A stretch of 64,000 bases of DNA, taken from assembly GCF_020166335.1 (NCBI RefSeq), contig NZ_JAIUJR010000005.1:124001-188000 (forward strand). Reading direction: 5' to 3'. Source of the stretch: Winogradskyella alexanderae. GTDB lineage: Bacteria > Bacteroidota > Bacteroidia > Flavobacteriales > Flavobacteriaceae. A program made the translations under genes and the position numbers. Positions 46,937-54,800 of this stretch are shown here, in pieces. The notes beneath the pieces were generated by a model. The model did not search any database and was not told where the DNA came from. It was given only the letters and a program-made list of their open reading frames with translations. Numbering within the stretch: position 1 is the stretch's first letter; every line of letters begins with the position of its first letter.

Positions 46937-47050
46937 AGGCTAGATCTCATTTTTCCCATTAAAATTTAATTCTTTTTGGGAGCTAAATGGATCAGCTAAA
47001 GCATATCTGTTTTAGTATCATGGTGTCTTATCTAGACCACTTTAAATCCG

Positions 47051-47058
47051 TAAATTTG
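47051..47058 (+). promoter_or_regulatory. -7 promoter element of the DUF457 gene
   Basis: TAAATTTG is an exact TAnnTTTG match 17 bp before the GTG start at 47076, supporting that start. Confidence 0.55.
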
Positions 47059-47075
47059 TATAAATCATTTAGGTT

Positions 47076-48077
47076 GTGGATTCTTTAACCCAAATTGTAT
47101 TAGGCGCTTCTGTAGGTGAATTAACCTTAGGTAAAAAAGCTGGTAATAAAGCATTGCTCTATGGCGCTATTGCAGGAACTATACCAGATTTAGATGTTTT
47201 TTTCGGAAAACTTACCGATACCATAACAGCGATAGAATGGCATCGTGGTTTTAGCCATTCTATTGTATTTAGTCTTATAATGGCACCTCTCTTAGGTGTA
47301 CTGGTTAATAAAATTGAAAAACGATTAAATCTAGGCTGGAAGCCATGGGCAAATTTGTTTTTTTGGGGATTGTTTACACATCCGCTTTTGGATGCATTTA
47401 CAACTTGGGGGACACAATTGTTCTGGCCTTTAGATTGGCGAGTAGCATTTAACTCAATTTTTGTTGTAGATCCATTGTACACGATACCATTTCTATTGTG
47501 CCTTATTCTGGTTCTATTTTTAAAACGCACTTCAAAAAGACGACGGCAAATAAACCATTTTGGTCTAATTTTGTCTTCAACGTATTTACTGGTAACACTT
47601 GTATTAAAACAAATTGCTTTATCCAAGTTTGAACAAGCGCTTGAGGATCAAAATATTTCATATACCAAAATTAGTACAAGACCGTCACCTTTAAACACCA
47701 TTTTATGGAATGCTAATGTTGATACGGAAGACAATTATCTGATTGCTGATTATTCATTTTTTGATACAAAACCCATAACGTTTAAAGCCTATGAGAAGAG
47801 AAGGGCACAATCGGAAGACTTGGTTTTCAAGACAAATATTAAGCGTTTAATAACGATAAGTGAAGGCTGGTATATTATTGAAAAAAAGGATGAAAATTGG
47901 TATTTTAATGATTTAAGATTCGGTCTGATTCCACGAAAAGACAAATCACCAATGTTTGTTTTTTCGTATTTACTTGAAGATGAAAATGGTGAAATAAAGG
48001 CTACGGAAGTTACAAAAACACGTGGCGATGCAAAATTTTTATTGTCTAGTCTATGGATACGATTTAAGGGCAACTAA
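47076..48077 (+). CDS. YdjM-type membrane-bound metal-dependent hydrolase (DUF457)
   Basis: The 333-residue protein begins DSLTQIVLGASVGELTLG and contains GTIPDLDVFFG, EWHRGFSHSIVFSL and FTHPLLDAFTTWGTQLFWP, the His/Asp-rich membrane motifs of the DUF457/YdjM family of putative metal-dependent hydrolases. Four membrane segments lie in the first half; the C-terminal part is soluble. The start is GTG, the first start codon after the promoter element, and it gives the family N terminus exactly. It is followed at 28 bp by a PNPOx-like gene. Confidence 0.87.
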   Translation: MDSLTQIVLGASVGELTLGKKAGNKALLYGAIAGTIPDLDVFFGKLTDTITAIEWHRGFSHSIVFSLIMAPLLGVLVNKIEKRLNLGWKPWANLFFWGLFTHPLLDAFTTWGTQLFWPLDWRVAFNSIFVVDPLYTIPFLLCLILVLFLKRTSKRRRQINHFGLILSSTYLLVTLVLKQIALSKFEQALEDQNISYTKISTRPSPLNTILWNANVDTEDNYLIADYSFFDTKPITFKAYEKRRAQSEDLVFKTNIKRLITISEGWYIIEKKDENWYFNDLRFGLIPRKDKSPMFVFSYLLEDENGEIKATEVTKTRGDAKFLLSSLWIRFKGN

Positions 48078-48105
48078 TAGTGTATAACAGAATAAATAGG
48101 ATAAA

Positions 48106-48648
48106 ATGGAACTGAGTTTTTTAAGATCGTGCAAACGGGAATTGATAAATGGTTATGCCAAAAAAAGACATCCGTTTCGGTACTTCAGCTTAGCAACAAC
48201 GAGCAATGGTATGTCTAGGCAACGTACCGTAGTGTTGCGCAAACTTCTTTCTGATTTCACTTTTGTTATTTATACAGATTCGAGATCACAAAAAGTAATG
48301 GATATAAGGAATAACAATAGCGTAAGTGGACTGTTCTATCATCCAAAAAAGTTACTTCAAATCAGGGTAGAGGGAAAGGCCGAAATAATTACGGATAAGG
48401 CGATATTGAATGAATACTGGAAGAACATCAACGAAAATTCCAGAAAAGATTATACTACCTATTTAAAACCTGGAAGCTTAATTAACAATCCAGATGATGT
48501 TTCCTATAACCTGGAAGCCAACAATTTTTGTGTTATTCATATTATCCCCAATAGTATAGAATACCTCCAATTAAAACGTCCTAACCATTTGCGGATTTTG
48601 TTTACAAAAAGTGGTGCAGATTGGAAAGGTCAGTTTATAGTTCCTTGA
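48106..48648 (+). CDS. Pyridoxamine 5'-phosphate oxidase-like flavoprotein
   Basis: The 180-residue protein shows the FMN-binding split-barrel of the PNPOx family: FRYFSLATTSNG, RQRTVVLRKLLSDFTFVIYTDSRSQKVMDI and ALFYHPKKLLQIRVEG-like strands. It is close in length to Alr4036-type proteins and lacks the full pyridoxine-binding C terminus of PdxH. A flavin or heme-dependent oxidoreductase role is inferred; the exact reaction is not known. It is 28 bp after the DUF457 gene and may share its transcript. Confidence 0.78.
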   Translation: MELSFLRSCKRELINGYAKKRHPFRYFSLATTSNGMSRQRTVVLRKLLSDFTFVIYTDSRSQKVMDIRNNNSVSGLFYHPKKLLQIRVEGKAEIITDKAILNEYWKNINENSRKDYTTYLKPGSLINNPDDVSYNLEANNFCVIHIIPNSIEYLQLKRPNHLRILFTKSGADWKGQFIVP

Positions 48649-48665
48649 TTTTCTAGACATAAGAC

Positions 48666-48677
48666 TGATTTTTGTCA
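48666..48677. promoter_or_regulatory. Second CRP/FNR-like site
   Basis: TGAT-TTTT-GTCA resembles TGAT-N4-ATCA (one mismatch) and is preceded by AAGAC like the site at 44713. It lies inside a larger inverted repeat TTCTAGA/TCTAGAA (48651-48690), about 50 bp before the next ATG. Confidence 0.35.
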
Positions 48678-48728
48678 TAAAATTCTAGAAGAAATAGCCC
48701 TAAATTTAAGGGACTAATTTTTTTTAAG

Positions 48729-49337
48729 ATGAAAACTACTGTACACTATTTTAAACAAGTAAGTTTTGTAGCTTTTCTAATACTTTTTGTCGGTTCATAT
48801 AGTATTGGTAACGCCCAAGACAAAGAAAATGCCAAGCCTGAAACCGAATTACATCCTGAAATATTCTGGGATGTAAAGGCTTATAGACCTGAAACCACAT
48901 TATTACAAGTTAAAGCTGTTGATAAAGATGGTAATTATCATGATGTGAAAGCAATACAATATTCGGAAGATACGAGTTTGCTCGATGTTAAGGTTCTCAT
49001 GAATAATCAACGTCTACCAATTAAATTGATAGATATTAAAGGAGAAGCATTCCATCCGCTTAAGGGAATAGACCTAGATGGCAATCTATTAGATATCGTA
49101 GCCCTTACTGAAAGTGGTGAAGTATTAGAAGTAAAAGGTGTTAGTAGATCCGGAAACATAATCCATATCAGAGCCATTGCGGAGTACGGACTGTTTTATA
49201 ACATTATATCGATATCCTCTGATGGTTCGATAAATGACGTTAAGGGATTAAAAATGCTAACAAGCAAAGTTGAAGGTATCATAAACGGTGTGCCAATTTT
49301 TGCGCATGTAAAATCAGTGCAACAAGATCATATCTAG
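48729..49337 (+). CDS. Exported repeat protein (DUF7486-like), function unknown
   Basis: The 202-residue product has a signal peptide ending SIGNAQ. The mature part consists of five to six repeats of about 22 residues with the pattern LLxVKAVDxDGNxHDVKAI (seen as TTLLQVKAVDKDGNYHDVKA, DLDGNLLDIVAL, EVLEVKGVSRSGNIIHIRAI). Each could form a beta-hairpin, so a small solenoid or propeller is plausible. I recall an unnamed flavobacterial family of this type but not its function. A possible regulatory palindrome lies upstream. Confidence 0.6.
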   Translation: MKTTVHYFKQVSFVAFLILFVGSYSIGNAQDKENAKPETELHPEIFWDVKAYRPETTLLQVKAVDKDGNYHDVKAIQYSEDTSLLDVKVLMNNQRLPIKLIDIKGEAFHPLKGIDLDGNLLDIVALTESGEVLEVKGVSRSGNIIHIRAIAEYGLFYNIISISSDGSINDVKGLKMLTSKVEGIINGVPIFAHVKSVQQDHI

Positions 49338-49396
49338 AAAACATTTTTTAACTTTAAGGTATCTGCTTTTATTCTATAATTTAAATTGATTTGACC

Positions 49397-50008
49397 ATGA
49401 CCAACGAAGTTGTAATTACTGTAGTTCTTGGACTCATAGCTGTTTTATTTGCTTTTGTTTATCAGAAAAATAGAGGTTTAAGGCTTGTTATTGGCAGTTT
49501 AGGGGCTTTGCTTTTAATCTATGGCGGTTTCACTTACGGAACAATACAGCCTATACCATATGCTGAGACGTTTGACACCGGAAATAAGTTACAGGTAATA
49601 TATCCTGTAGAACGTGTTCAGGTAATCTCGCCAGTAGATAAGGATACGGTTAAATGCCGTATACTGACCATGGGTGTTTATCCAGAAAGTCATAATAAAG
49701 ATTTATGGGTACTATTAAAACCATCTGATGGTAAGTACTATCCACAAAGTGATTATACTAACACCTCCTATAAACTAAATGGGGAGTGGCAAGTGGTTAC
49801 ACGATTTGGTGGTGATGCTGGTGAGAACTATGAATTAATTGTTGTTGAAACCGATTCCATTGCATCTCAGTTTTTTAGCAATACCATTGCAAACTGGAAA
49901 AGTGCGAATGACTATGTTGGTTTACAGGTTGAGCAAATTCCTAGAACAGCAGTAGAACTAGAGCGTATATCTGTGACATTGGCAGATAACTGCAGAGGTA
50001 CACATTGA
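49397..50008 (+). CDS. Small membrane-anchored protein of unknown function
   Basis: The 203-residue protein has two N-terminal membrane segments (VVITVVLGLIAVLFAFVYQ and LVIGSLGALLLIYGGFTYG) and a soluble domain of about 150 residues with IYPVERVQVISPVDKDTVKCRILTM and WVLLKPSDGKYYPQSD. The soluble part resembles a small all-beta domain but I do not recognise a family. ATG at 49397 is preferred over the TTG at 49391. A strong terminator follows. Confidence 0.55.
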   Translation: MTNEVVITVVLGLIAVLFAFVYQKNRGLRLVIGSLGALLLIYGGFTYGTIQPIPYAETFDTGNKLQVIYPVERVQVISPVDKDTVKCRILTMGVYPESHNKDLWVLLKPSDGKYYPQSDYTNTSYKLNGEWQVVTRFGGDAGENYELIVVETDSIASQFFSNTIANWKSANDYVGLQVEQIPRTAVELERISVTLADNCRGTH

Positions 50009-50034
50009 TAAACTAATACTATTAAACTAATCCT

Positions 50035-50067
50035 AACCCTTGATTTATATTATCAAGGGTTTTTTTT
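50035..50067 (+). terminator. Rho-independent terminator
   Basis: AACCCTTGAT pairs perfectly with ATCAAGGGTT around a 7-base loop, followed by eight T. It ends the transcript of the gene finishing at 50008. Confidence 0.92.
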
Positions 50068-50119
50068 GAATAAACCTTAAATAAGCTCTTTTTTAAATAT
50101 TTTCATACTTTTAGTGAAC

Positions 50120-51562
50120 ATGATGCGCAATAGAACCCTAAATACTATCATTTTTCTATGCTTAATACTAGTCTCTTGTGAAAGTAAAATAAGCAGTAAT
50201 GAAGAGGTGTATAATGCTATTGTGGCCAATTCTGTTGATCGTGATTTTGAAGACATCAAAAAAGATGGTGTCTTAAGAGCCCTAGTCGTTTATAGCAGCA
50301 CCAGCTATTTCCTATACAGAGGCCAACCCATGGGATTTGAGTACGAACTGTTGAAACAACTTGCCAATCATCTTGATTTAAAGCTCGAAATTGTGGTATC
50401 TAAAAACTTGGATAATGAGTTTGAGGTACTAAATAGAGGCGATGTAGATCTAATTGCTCATGGTATGACTATTACCAAACAGCGCAAGTGGGAAGTAGAT
50501 TTTACAGAATATTTATACCTAACAAGACAAGTTTTAGTACAACGTAAACCAGATAACTATCGTCAGTTATCTTATAAATCGCTCCAAAAACAAGTTATAA
50601 ATGATCCCATTGAACTTATTGGCAAAACAGTTTCGGTAAGAAGAAATTCGGCTTATTACGAACGCTTAGTAAGCCTGTCCAATGAATTGGGTGGCGATAT
50701 CAATGTAGATATCTTGGATAGCTCTTTATCTACTGGCGAAATCATTGATAAGGTTGTTAATGGTGATATTGAGTACACTATTGCAGATGAAAACCTAGCC
50801 AAGATTAATGCTTCATATAGTCCAATATTAAAGATTGATGTACCTATATCACTGTCACAACGTATCGCTTGGGTAACACGAAAAAAATCCAAAAAATTTA
50901 GAGCTGAAGTAGACAAATGGATCTTATCAAAGCGGAATAAAAAAGACTTTAATATTTTTTACAATAAATATTTTAAAAATAAGCGCTCGTTTAGACGAAG
51001 AACAAAGAGTGAATATTACAGCTTAACAAATAATCAAATTAGTAAATATGACGACCTGATTAAGACACAGGCAAAGAAACTAGATTGGGACTGGCGTTTA
51101 TTGGCATCGCAGATCTATCAAGAATCACGGTTTGATCCCACAGCAAGTTCGTGGGCTGGGGCAGAAGGCTTAATGCAGGTTATGCCTTCAACCGCTGAAG
51201 CTTTGAATATTAAAGATCCATCCAATCCAGAGCAAAGTCTAAGAGGTGGCACCAAATATCTACAACAATTATACGGTCAGTTTTCGCACATACCAGATAA
51301 ATTAAATCGTATAAAATTCACCATGGCATCTTATAATTGTGGTCTTGGTCACGTTCAAGATGCACAACGCCTGGCTGAAATGAATAATTTAGACCCAATG
51401 CAATGGGAAGACAGCGTAGAGGATATGCTGTTGGCGTTGCGCTATCCCAAGAATTATAATAAGCCAGTCGTAAAGCATGGGTATGTAAGGGGATCAGAAC
51501 CTGTAAATTACATAGCCCAGATATTTGAGCGTTATAACCACTACAAGCAGTTCATTGATTAG
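50120..51562 (+). CDS. MltF-like membrane-bound lytic murein transglycosylase
   Basis: The protein has a lipobox (IIFLCLILVSCES), then a periplasmic solute-binding-like (SBP_bac_3) domain of about 240 residues (DGVLRALVVYSSTSYFLYRGQ, MGFEYELLKQLANH), then an SLT domain with the catalytic Glu in ASQIYQESRFDPTASSW, GLMQVMPSTA, GGTKYLQQLYGQF and ASYNCGLGHVQDA. This is the MltF arrangement, cleaving peptidoglycan with 1,6-anhydro ends in the outer-membrane lipoprotein layer. I prefer ATG at 50120 over the GTG at 50114; ATG at 50123 is also possible. A shared terminator follows. Confidence 0.9.
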   Translation: MMRNRTLNTIIFLCLILVSCESKISSNEEVYNAIVANSVDRDFEDIKKDGVLRALVVYSSTSYFLYRGQPMGFEYELLKQLANHLDLKLEIVVSKNLDNEFEVLNRGDVDLIAHGMTITKQRKWEVDFTEYLYLTRQVLVQRKPDNYRQLSYKSLQKQVINDPIELIGKTVSVRRNSAYYERLVSLSNELGGDINVDILDSSLSTGEIIDKVVNGDIEYTIADENLAKINASYSPILKIDVPISLSQRIAWVTRKKSKKFRAEVDKWILSKRNKKDFNIFYNKYFKNKRSFRRRTKSEYYSLTNNQISKYDDLIKTQAKKLDWDWRLLASQIYQESRFDPTASSWAGAEGLMQVMPSTAEALNIKDPSNPEQSLRGGTKYLQQLYGQFSHIPDKLNRIKFTMASYNCGLGHVQDAQRLAEMNNLDPMQWEDSVEDMLLALRYPKNYNKPVVKHGYVRGSEPVNYIAQIFERYNHYKQFID

Positions 51563-51691
51563 AATTCCACAAGGACTAATCAAAACATTATTTTTTATTC
51601 GTATTTTTAAGCAGTCAAAATTAGTTAGGGGATTTTGACAAACCCACAACTATATTAATAGCGAGGGAAAAGCCCTTGTTAATAGTAATTG

Positions 51692-51716
51692 AAAAGCACC
51701 ATTTTGGTGCTTTTTC
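51692..51716. terminator. Bidirectional terminator between mltF-like and deoxyribonucleotidase genes
   Basis: AAAAGCACC and GGTGCTTTTT form a 9-bp stem around a 5-base loop, flanked by an A-run and a T-run. It lies between two convergent genes. Confidence 0.85.
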
Positions 51717-51721
51717 TTTTG

Positions 51722-52243
51722 TTAGAGTAGTATTTCAGCAACTTCCAACCAGTTAAATACACGCTTATAATCCGTTTCTTCCTGGTTGTGGGGCGAATCA
51801 AATAGCAAAGTATCGCCTTCGAATTTCTTCAAATTATAGGCTCTGTCATCTATTAATAAATCACCTCTTAAAATAAATTTATGGCCACAGAGTATGCGGT
51901 ATTGCCAATCTATAAACGGAAAATGCTGGTCTAGCCAATCACTTTTTTCCTTCAATGAATTAGGAAATTGCGTTGCCGCTGTAGCAATATAGACCTCGTG
52001 CTTTTGGCATAATGCCTCCATAACTTTTTGGCTGTCTTTTTTTGGTTCTAAATCAATAAAAAAGCCATTTTGCCTAACATGTTTACGGATAGAGTCCTGG
52101 TGTTCCTCTGGGACATTTTGCCAAACTTCGCCGTTGGTCAATGCTTTGACTGAAAGTTGGGCATTGTGTTCTATATTATATAGTTCTACATGCTTGGCGT
52201 AGGTATCTGCCAAAACATCGTCCATGTCTACAAATAGTGTCAT
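51722..52243 (-). CDS. 5'(3')-deoxyribonucleotidase (HAD family)
   Basis: The 173-residue HAD phosphatase begins LFVDMDDVLAD with the catalytic Asp6 and Asp8, has a motif II Thr in YIATAATQFPNS, the phosphate-binding Lys region FILRGDLLIDDRAYNL and its motif IV DD. The layout is that of the NT5C type, which removes the 5' or 3' phosphate from deoxyribonucleotides and helps keep dNTP pools balanced. A complete promoter lies upstream. Monocistronic. Confidence 0.88.
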   Translation of the reverse strand: MTLFVDMDDVLADTYAKHVELYNIEHNAQLSVKALTNGEVWQNVPEEHQDSIRKHVRQNGFFIDLEPKKDSQKVMEALCQKHEVYIATAATQFPNSLKEKSDWLDQHFPFIDWQYRILCGHKFILRGDLLIDDRAYNLKKFEGDTLLFDSPHNQEETDYKRVFNWLEVAEILL

Positions 52244-52256
52244 TTGGTTTTTGTTG

Positions 52257-52287
52257 CAAATTTACTGGTCTTTAAGTTCAACGTCAA
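52257..52287 (-). promoter_or_regulatory. Complete promoter of the deoxyribonucleotidase gene
   Basis: On the minus strand TTG (52285-52287) and TAAATTTG (52257-52264) are 20 bp apart. The ATG at 52243 is 13 bp after the -7 box, giving a very short leader. Confidence 0.65.
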
Positions 52288-52804
52288 TTAAAAGTAGAAA
52301 CTTAATTTTAATTTAATATGGCCTTGACATTTTTAAAATACAATTTGGATAAAGTATTTTACATAATATTAAACAAGCCATTGTATGCGTTAAATAGAGT
52401 AAAAGTCATTTCTCATAAATCGCGTAAAACAATATTCCTTACATAAATTATCAAATACGTCAAACACAAATCACAGATTTGTATTCAAGAAGTCGTAAAT
52501 AAATATTAGATATGTCCAGAATAATTTTGAGACTGTAGTGATTTGATAATTAAATATTAAAAGTGTCCTATAATAATAACACTTGTACATAATCTTAATC
52601 GTTATAGAACACTGCCGTGTTACTAGAACTAAGATTATGTCAAATATCACCTAAAGGTGCTATTATGCTTTATCATACAATTGTCCTATAATTTATATTA
52701 TGTAAAATAGTATTCACAAAGTATATTAATCTTCTCCTCTGTATCCTAATAACATCTTCCGCAGGATAATGCCATAAACTTCACTTAAATAATTTTATAG
52801 AACG
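52288..52804. other. Non-coding intergenic region with several inverted repeats
   Basis: This is about 520 bp without a plausible gene and is strongly AT-rich. It holds a 54-bp hairpin (52587-52640), a perfect 12-bp palindrome CACCTAAAGGTG (52648-52659), AAGTGT/ACACTT arms (52561-52583) and two copies of GTCCTATAAT (52565-52574 and 52683-52692). No tRNA or clear promoter was found. Confidence 0.55.
52587..52640. repeat. 54-bp inverted repeat
   Basis: ACATAATCTTA (52587-52597) and TAAGATTATGT (52630-52640) are perfect inverted arms. Inside, AACAC and GTGTT continue the stem around TGCC, so a hairpin of more than 20 bp with a few mismatches is possible. It may be a small mobile palindrome (MITE-like) or a structured RNA. 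It has no coding capacity. Confidence 0.6.
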
Positions 52805-53383
52805 TTATTCTTTGTTTTTATAAAATTCAATCGCTTTTAAGAGTTTCATTCCACCAGATGCAGTTTGTTCATTTATGTAATGGTCAAGATTAAGTTTGGG
52901 ATGATGTGCCTTGTTCCAATTAAGCAGTTCCGTTCTGTTCCTTTCCCAAGTTGCCTCGTCAAAATTCAACGCTTCCTCTTCTACGGCTATTATTTTATTA
53001 TTTTCAAATCTAATGCTATAATTGGTTAAAAAGGGTTTTTGCATAAAGAAGAAAATCCGCTTGTCAGATTTTGAAACCTTTGCTTTGACAGATCCGTTAT
53101 GCAAATTCATTTCAAGCACTTCATAAGTCGGCTCAAAAACGGAGTCCCATTTTAACCAGTTACTCAGGTAGTCCTTTTTTGAGTATCTCACTTCATATTC
53201 ATACTTCGGTATCGTGATTATAAGGCTATCAGCTAATACATCTTTCATTTTCGAACTATTCGACGCGTTAAGAGCCTCAAAATAGTTTTCAGCCATTTTA
53301 AGCTTGTCAACTGCCTTTTCAGCGTTCTTACAGCTCACAAATCCTACTAGAAGAACGAGGGAAATTATTAAAATTCGATTCAT
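52805..53383 (-). CDS. Lipoprotein with an NTF2/SnoaL-like domain
   Basis: The protein has a lipobox signal (ILIISLVLLVGFVSCKN) and a mature part of about 170 residues. Its beginning, KMAENYFEALNASNSSKMKDVLADSL, and the later strands VRYSKKDYLSNWLKWD and VLEMNLHNGSVKAKV look like a cone-shaped NTF2/SnoaL-type fold. I chose ATG 53383 because the signal peptide begins there; an upstream in-frame ATG at 53401 adds six polar residues. Function is unknown, outer-membrane anchoring is likely. Confidence 0.65.
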   Translation of the reverse strand: MNRILIISLVLLVGFVSCKNAEKAVDKLKMAENYFEALNASNSSKMKDVLADSLIITIPKYEYEVRYSKKDYLSNWLKWDSVFEPTYEVLEMNLHNGSVKAKVSKSDKRIFFFMQKPFLTNYSIRFENNKIIAVEEEALNFDEATWERNRTELLNWNKAHHPKLNLDHYINEQTASGGMKLLKAIEFYKNKE

Positions 53384-53576
53384 ATTGTTTTGATGGATCA
53401 TAATACGCTACAACAACTGTAAATGATATGCAGACATAATTGCGATAGACAATTTTACGCTAAAATACGTACATCACAAGGTTAAATAAGGGCTACATTT
53501 ATTAACGATTCTATCCGATTTAGGATGTAATTCGTCGAAAAACTAAAGAAATAAATCCATTTTAGCAATCAATAGC

Positions 53577-53584
53577 TATATTTG
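53577..53584 (+). promoter_or_regulatory. -7 promoter element of the YqaA/DedA-like gene
   Basis: TATATTTG is an exact TAnnTTTG match 51 bp before the next ATG, followed directly by a triple 9-bp repeat. Confidence 0.55.
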
Positions 53585-53585
53585 A

Positions 53586-53612
53586 TTTCCCTCATTTCCC
53601 TCATTTCCCTCC
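53586..53612. repeat. Three tandem 9-bp repeats
   Basis: TTTCCCTCA occurs three times in tandem (the last copy ends in C), immediately downstream of a -7 element and so probably in the 5' untranslated RNA. Confidence 0.9.
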
Positions 53613-53635
53613 GCAGACTATAAAACTTAACCTAA

Positions 53636-54256
53636 ATGAAACCTACGCGATCTCGATATCAATCGGATAAAACTCGAATTCAATTACTACATCAATACTA
53701 TTCTTACACTGGATTTTATGATTTTGTCTGGATTGCAATAAAGAATGCCTTTCCATATGTTGTTGGTTTTATTGCAGCTGTTGTTACGGCAAATCAATTT
53801 ATTGATGTAAATGCAACTTTAGCCCGTGTAACAGAACTTTTACCAGTTTATGGTGTATTAGGATTCTTCTTTTTGTCAGAAACCATACTTGGTCTTGTAC
53901 CTCCTGAGATATTTATCGCTTGGTCTGGTAATATGCCAAGACCATGGCTGTTTTTAAGTATTTTGGCTTTATTGTCTTATTCTGGTGGCTTAATGGCCTA
54001 TTGGTTAGGTAAATTTATTACAGCTATGCCTGCTGTTCATAACTATTTAGAGGTTAAAATGGCGAAACAACTCAGAAACTCCAAAAAATGGGGTGGTATA
54101 TTAATCGTTATAGGCGCTTTATTACCAGTTCCATTTGCCGTATCATGCATGACCGCAGGTATTATTAAATATCCTTTTAAAAGCGTGGTATATTATGGCT
54201 CGTTACGCATCTTGCGCATTTATGCCTATGGTTTTATCGTTTTCAGTATGCTTTAA
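53636..54256 (+). CDS. YqaA/DedA-like VTT-type membrane protein
   Basis: The 206-residue protein has about five hydrophobic segments. Central is the pattern LGFFFLSETILGLVPPEIF followed by WLFLSILALLSYSGGLMAYWLGK and GALLPVPFAVSCMTAGIIKYPFKS, the acidic/proline and Gly-rich hairpins typical of VTT/SNARE-associated (DedA, YqaA) proteins. Such proteins take part in lipid scrambling or envelope homeostasis. The placement is by eye and the exact subfamily is uncertain. It is monocistronic with its own promoter. Confidence 0.65.
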   Translation: MKPTRSRYQSDKTRIQLLHQYYSYTGFYDFVWIAIKNAFPYVVGFIAAVVTANQFIDVNATLARVTELLPVYGVLGFFFLSETILGLVPPEIFIAWSGNMPRPWLFLSILALLSYSGGLMAYWLGKFITAMPAVHNYLEVKMAKQLRNSKKWGGILIVIGALLPVPFAVSCMTAGIIKYPFKSVVYYGSLRILRIYAYGFIVFSML

Positions 54257-54388
54257 TTTGCTGAATGACTCTAATACCATGACTCTTAAATTAGAGGCCT
54301 CGGCTAGGTCTTTGAAGGTAATCCGTTAAATAGAGTCCATATTTTTTTAATGACTACTACCCCTTTTCAGCGCACATAGTTAAATACC

Positions 54389-54396
54389 TATTTTTG
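54389..54396 (+). promoter_or_regulatory. -7 promoter element of the DUF2237 gene
   Basis: TATTTTTG matches TAnnTTTG exactly, 19 bp before the ATG at 54416. A TTTT stretch 21 bp upstream may serve as -33. Confidence 0.55.
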
Positions 54397-54415
54397 TACT
54401 TCTAATTAAACTAAG

Positions 54416-54775
54416 ATGGATTCGCTTAATGTATATGGAAAGCCATTAATTTCTTGCTGTACAGATCCCATGACAGGTTACTTTAGGGATGGTTATTGCC
54501 GTACCATGATACAGGATACAGGAACGCATGTGGTGTGTGCAATTATGACCTATGAATTTTTACGTTTTACGAGATCGTGTGGCAATGACTTAACAACACC
54601 TATTCCACAATGGCAGTTTCCAGGTTTAAAACCAGGTGATAAGTGGTGTTTGTGCATATCCAGATGGCTGGAGGCAGAAAAGGCTGCTGTCGCACCAAAA
54701 ATAGACTTAAGTGCTACACATCAAAAAGCGTTAGAATTTACAAGTCTAGAGCTGCTTGAAAAATATGCCATTTGA
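54416..54775 (+). CDS. DUF2237 family protein
   Basis: The 119-residue cytoplasmic protein shows the DUF2237 sequence pattern: NVYGKPLISCCTDPMTGYFRDG, then DTGTHVVCAIMTYEFLRF, and PQWQFPGLKPGDKWCLC with SRWLEA. The six conserved Cys could bind a metal or be redox-active. Family members are short, widely distributed and of unknown function. It has no operon partner; the next gene is convergent. Confidence 0.85.
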   Translation: MDSLNVYGKPLISCCTDPMTGYFRDGYCRTMIQDTGTHVVCAIMTYEFLRFTRSCGNDLTTPIPQWQFPGLKPGDKWCLCISRWLEAEKAAVAPKIDLSATHQKALEFTSLELLEKYAI

Positions 54776-54800
54776 GCAATTTTCCATTAAAAATATGCCC

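Noticed and set aside
47159..47626. Minus-strand frame of 155 residues opposite the DUF457 gene
   Set aside because: The plus-strand frame has clear family motifs and a promoter; the antisense frame has no recognisable features.
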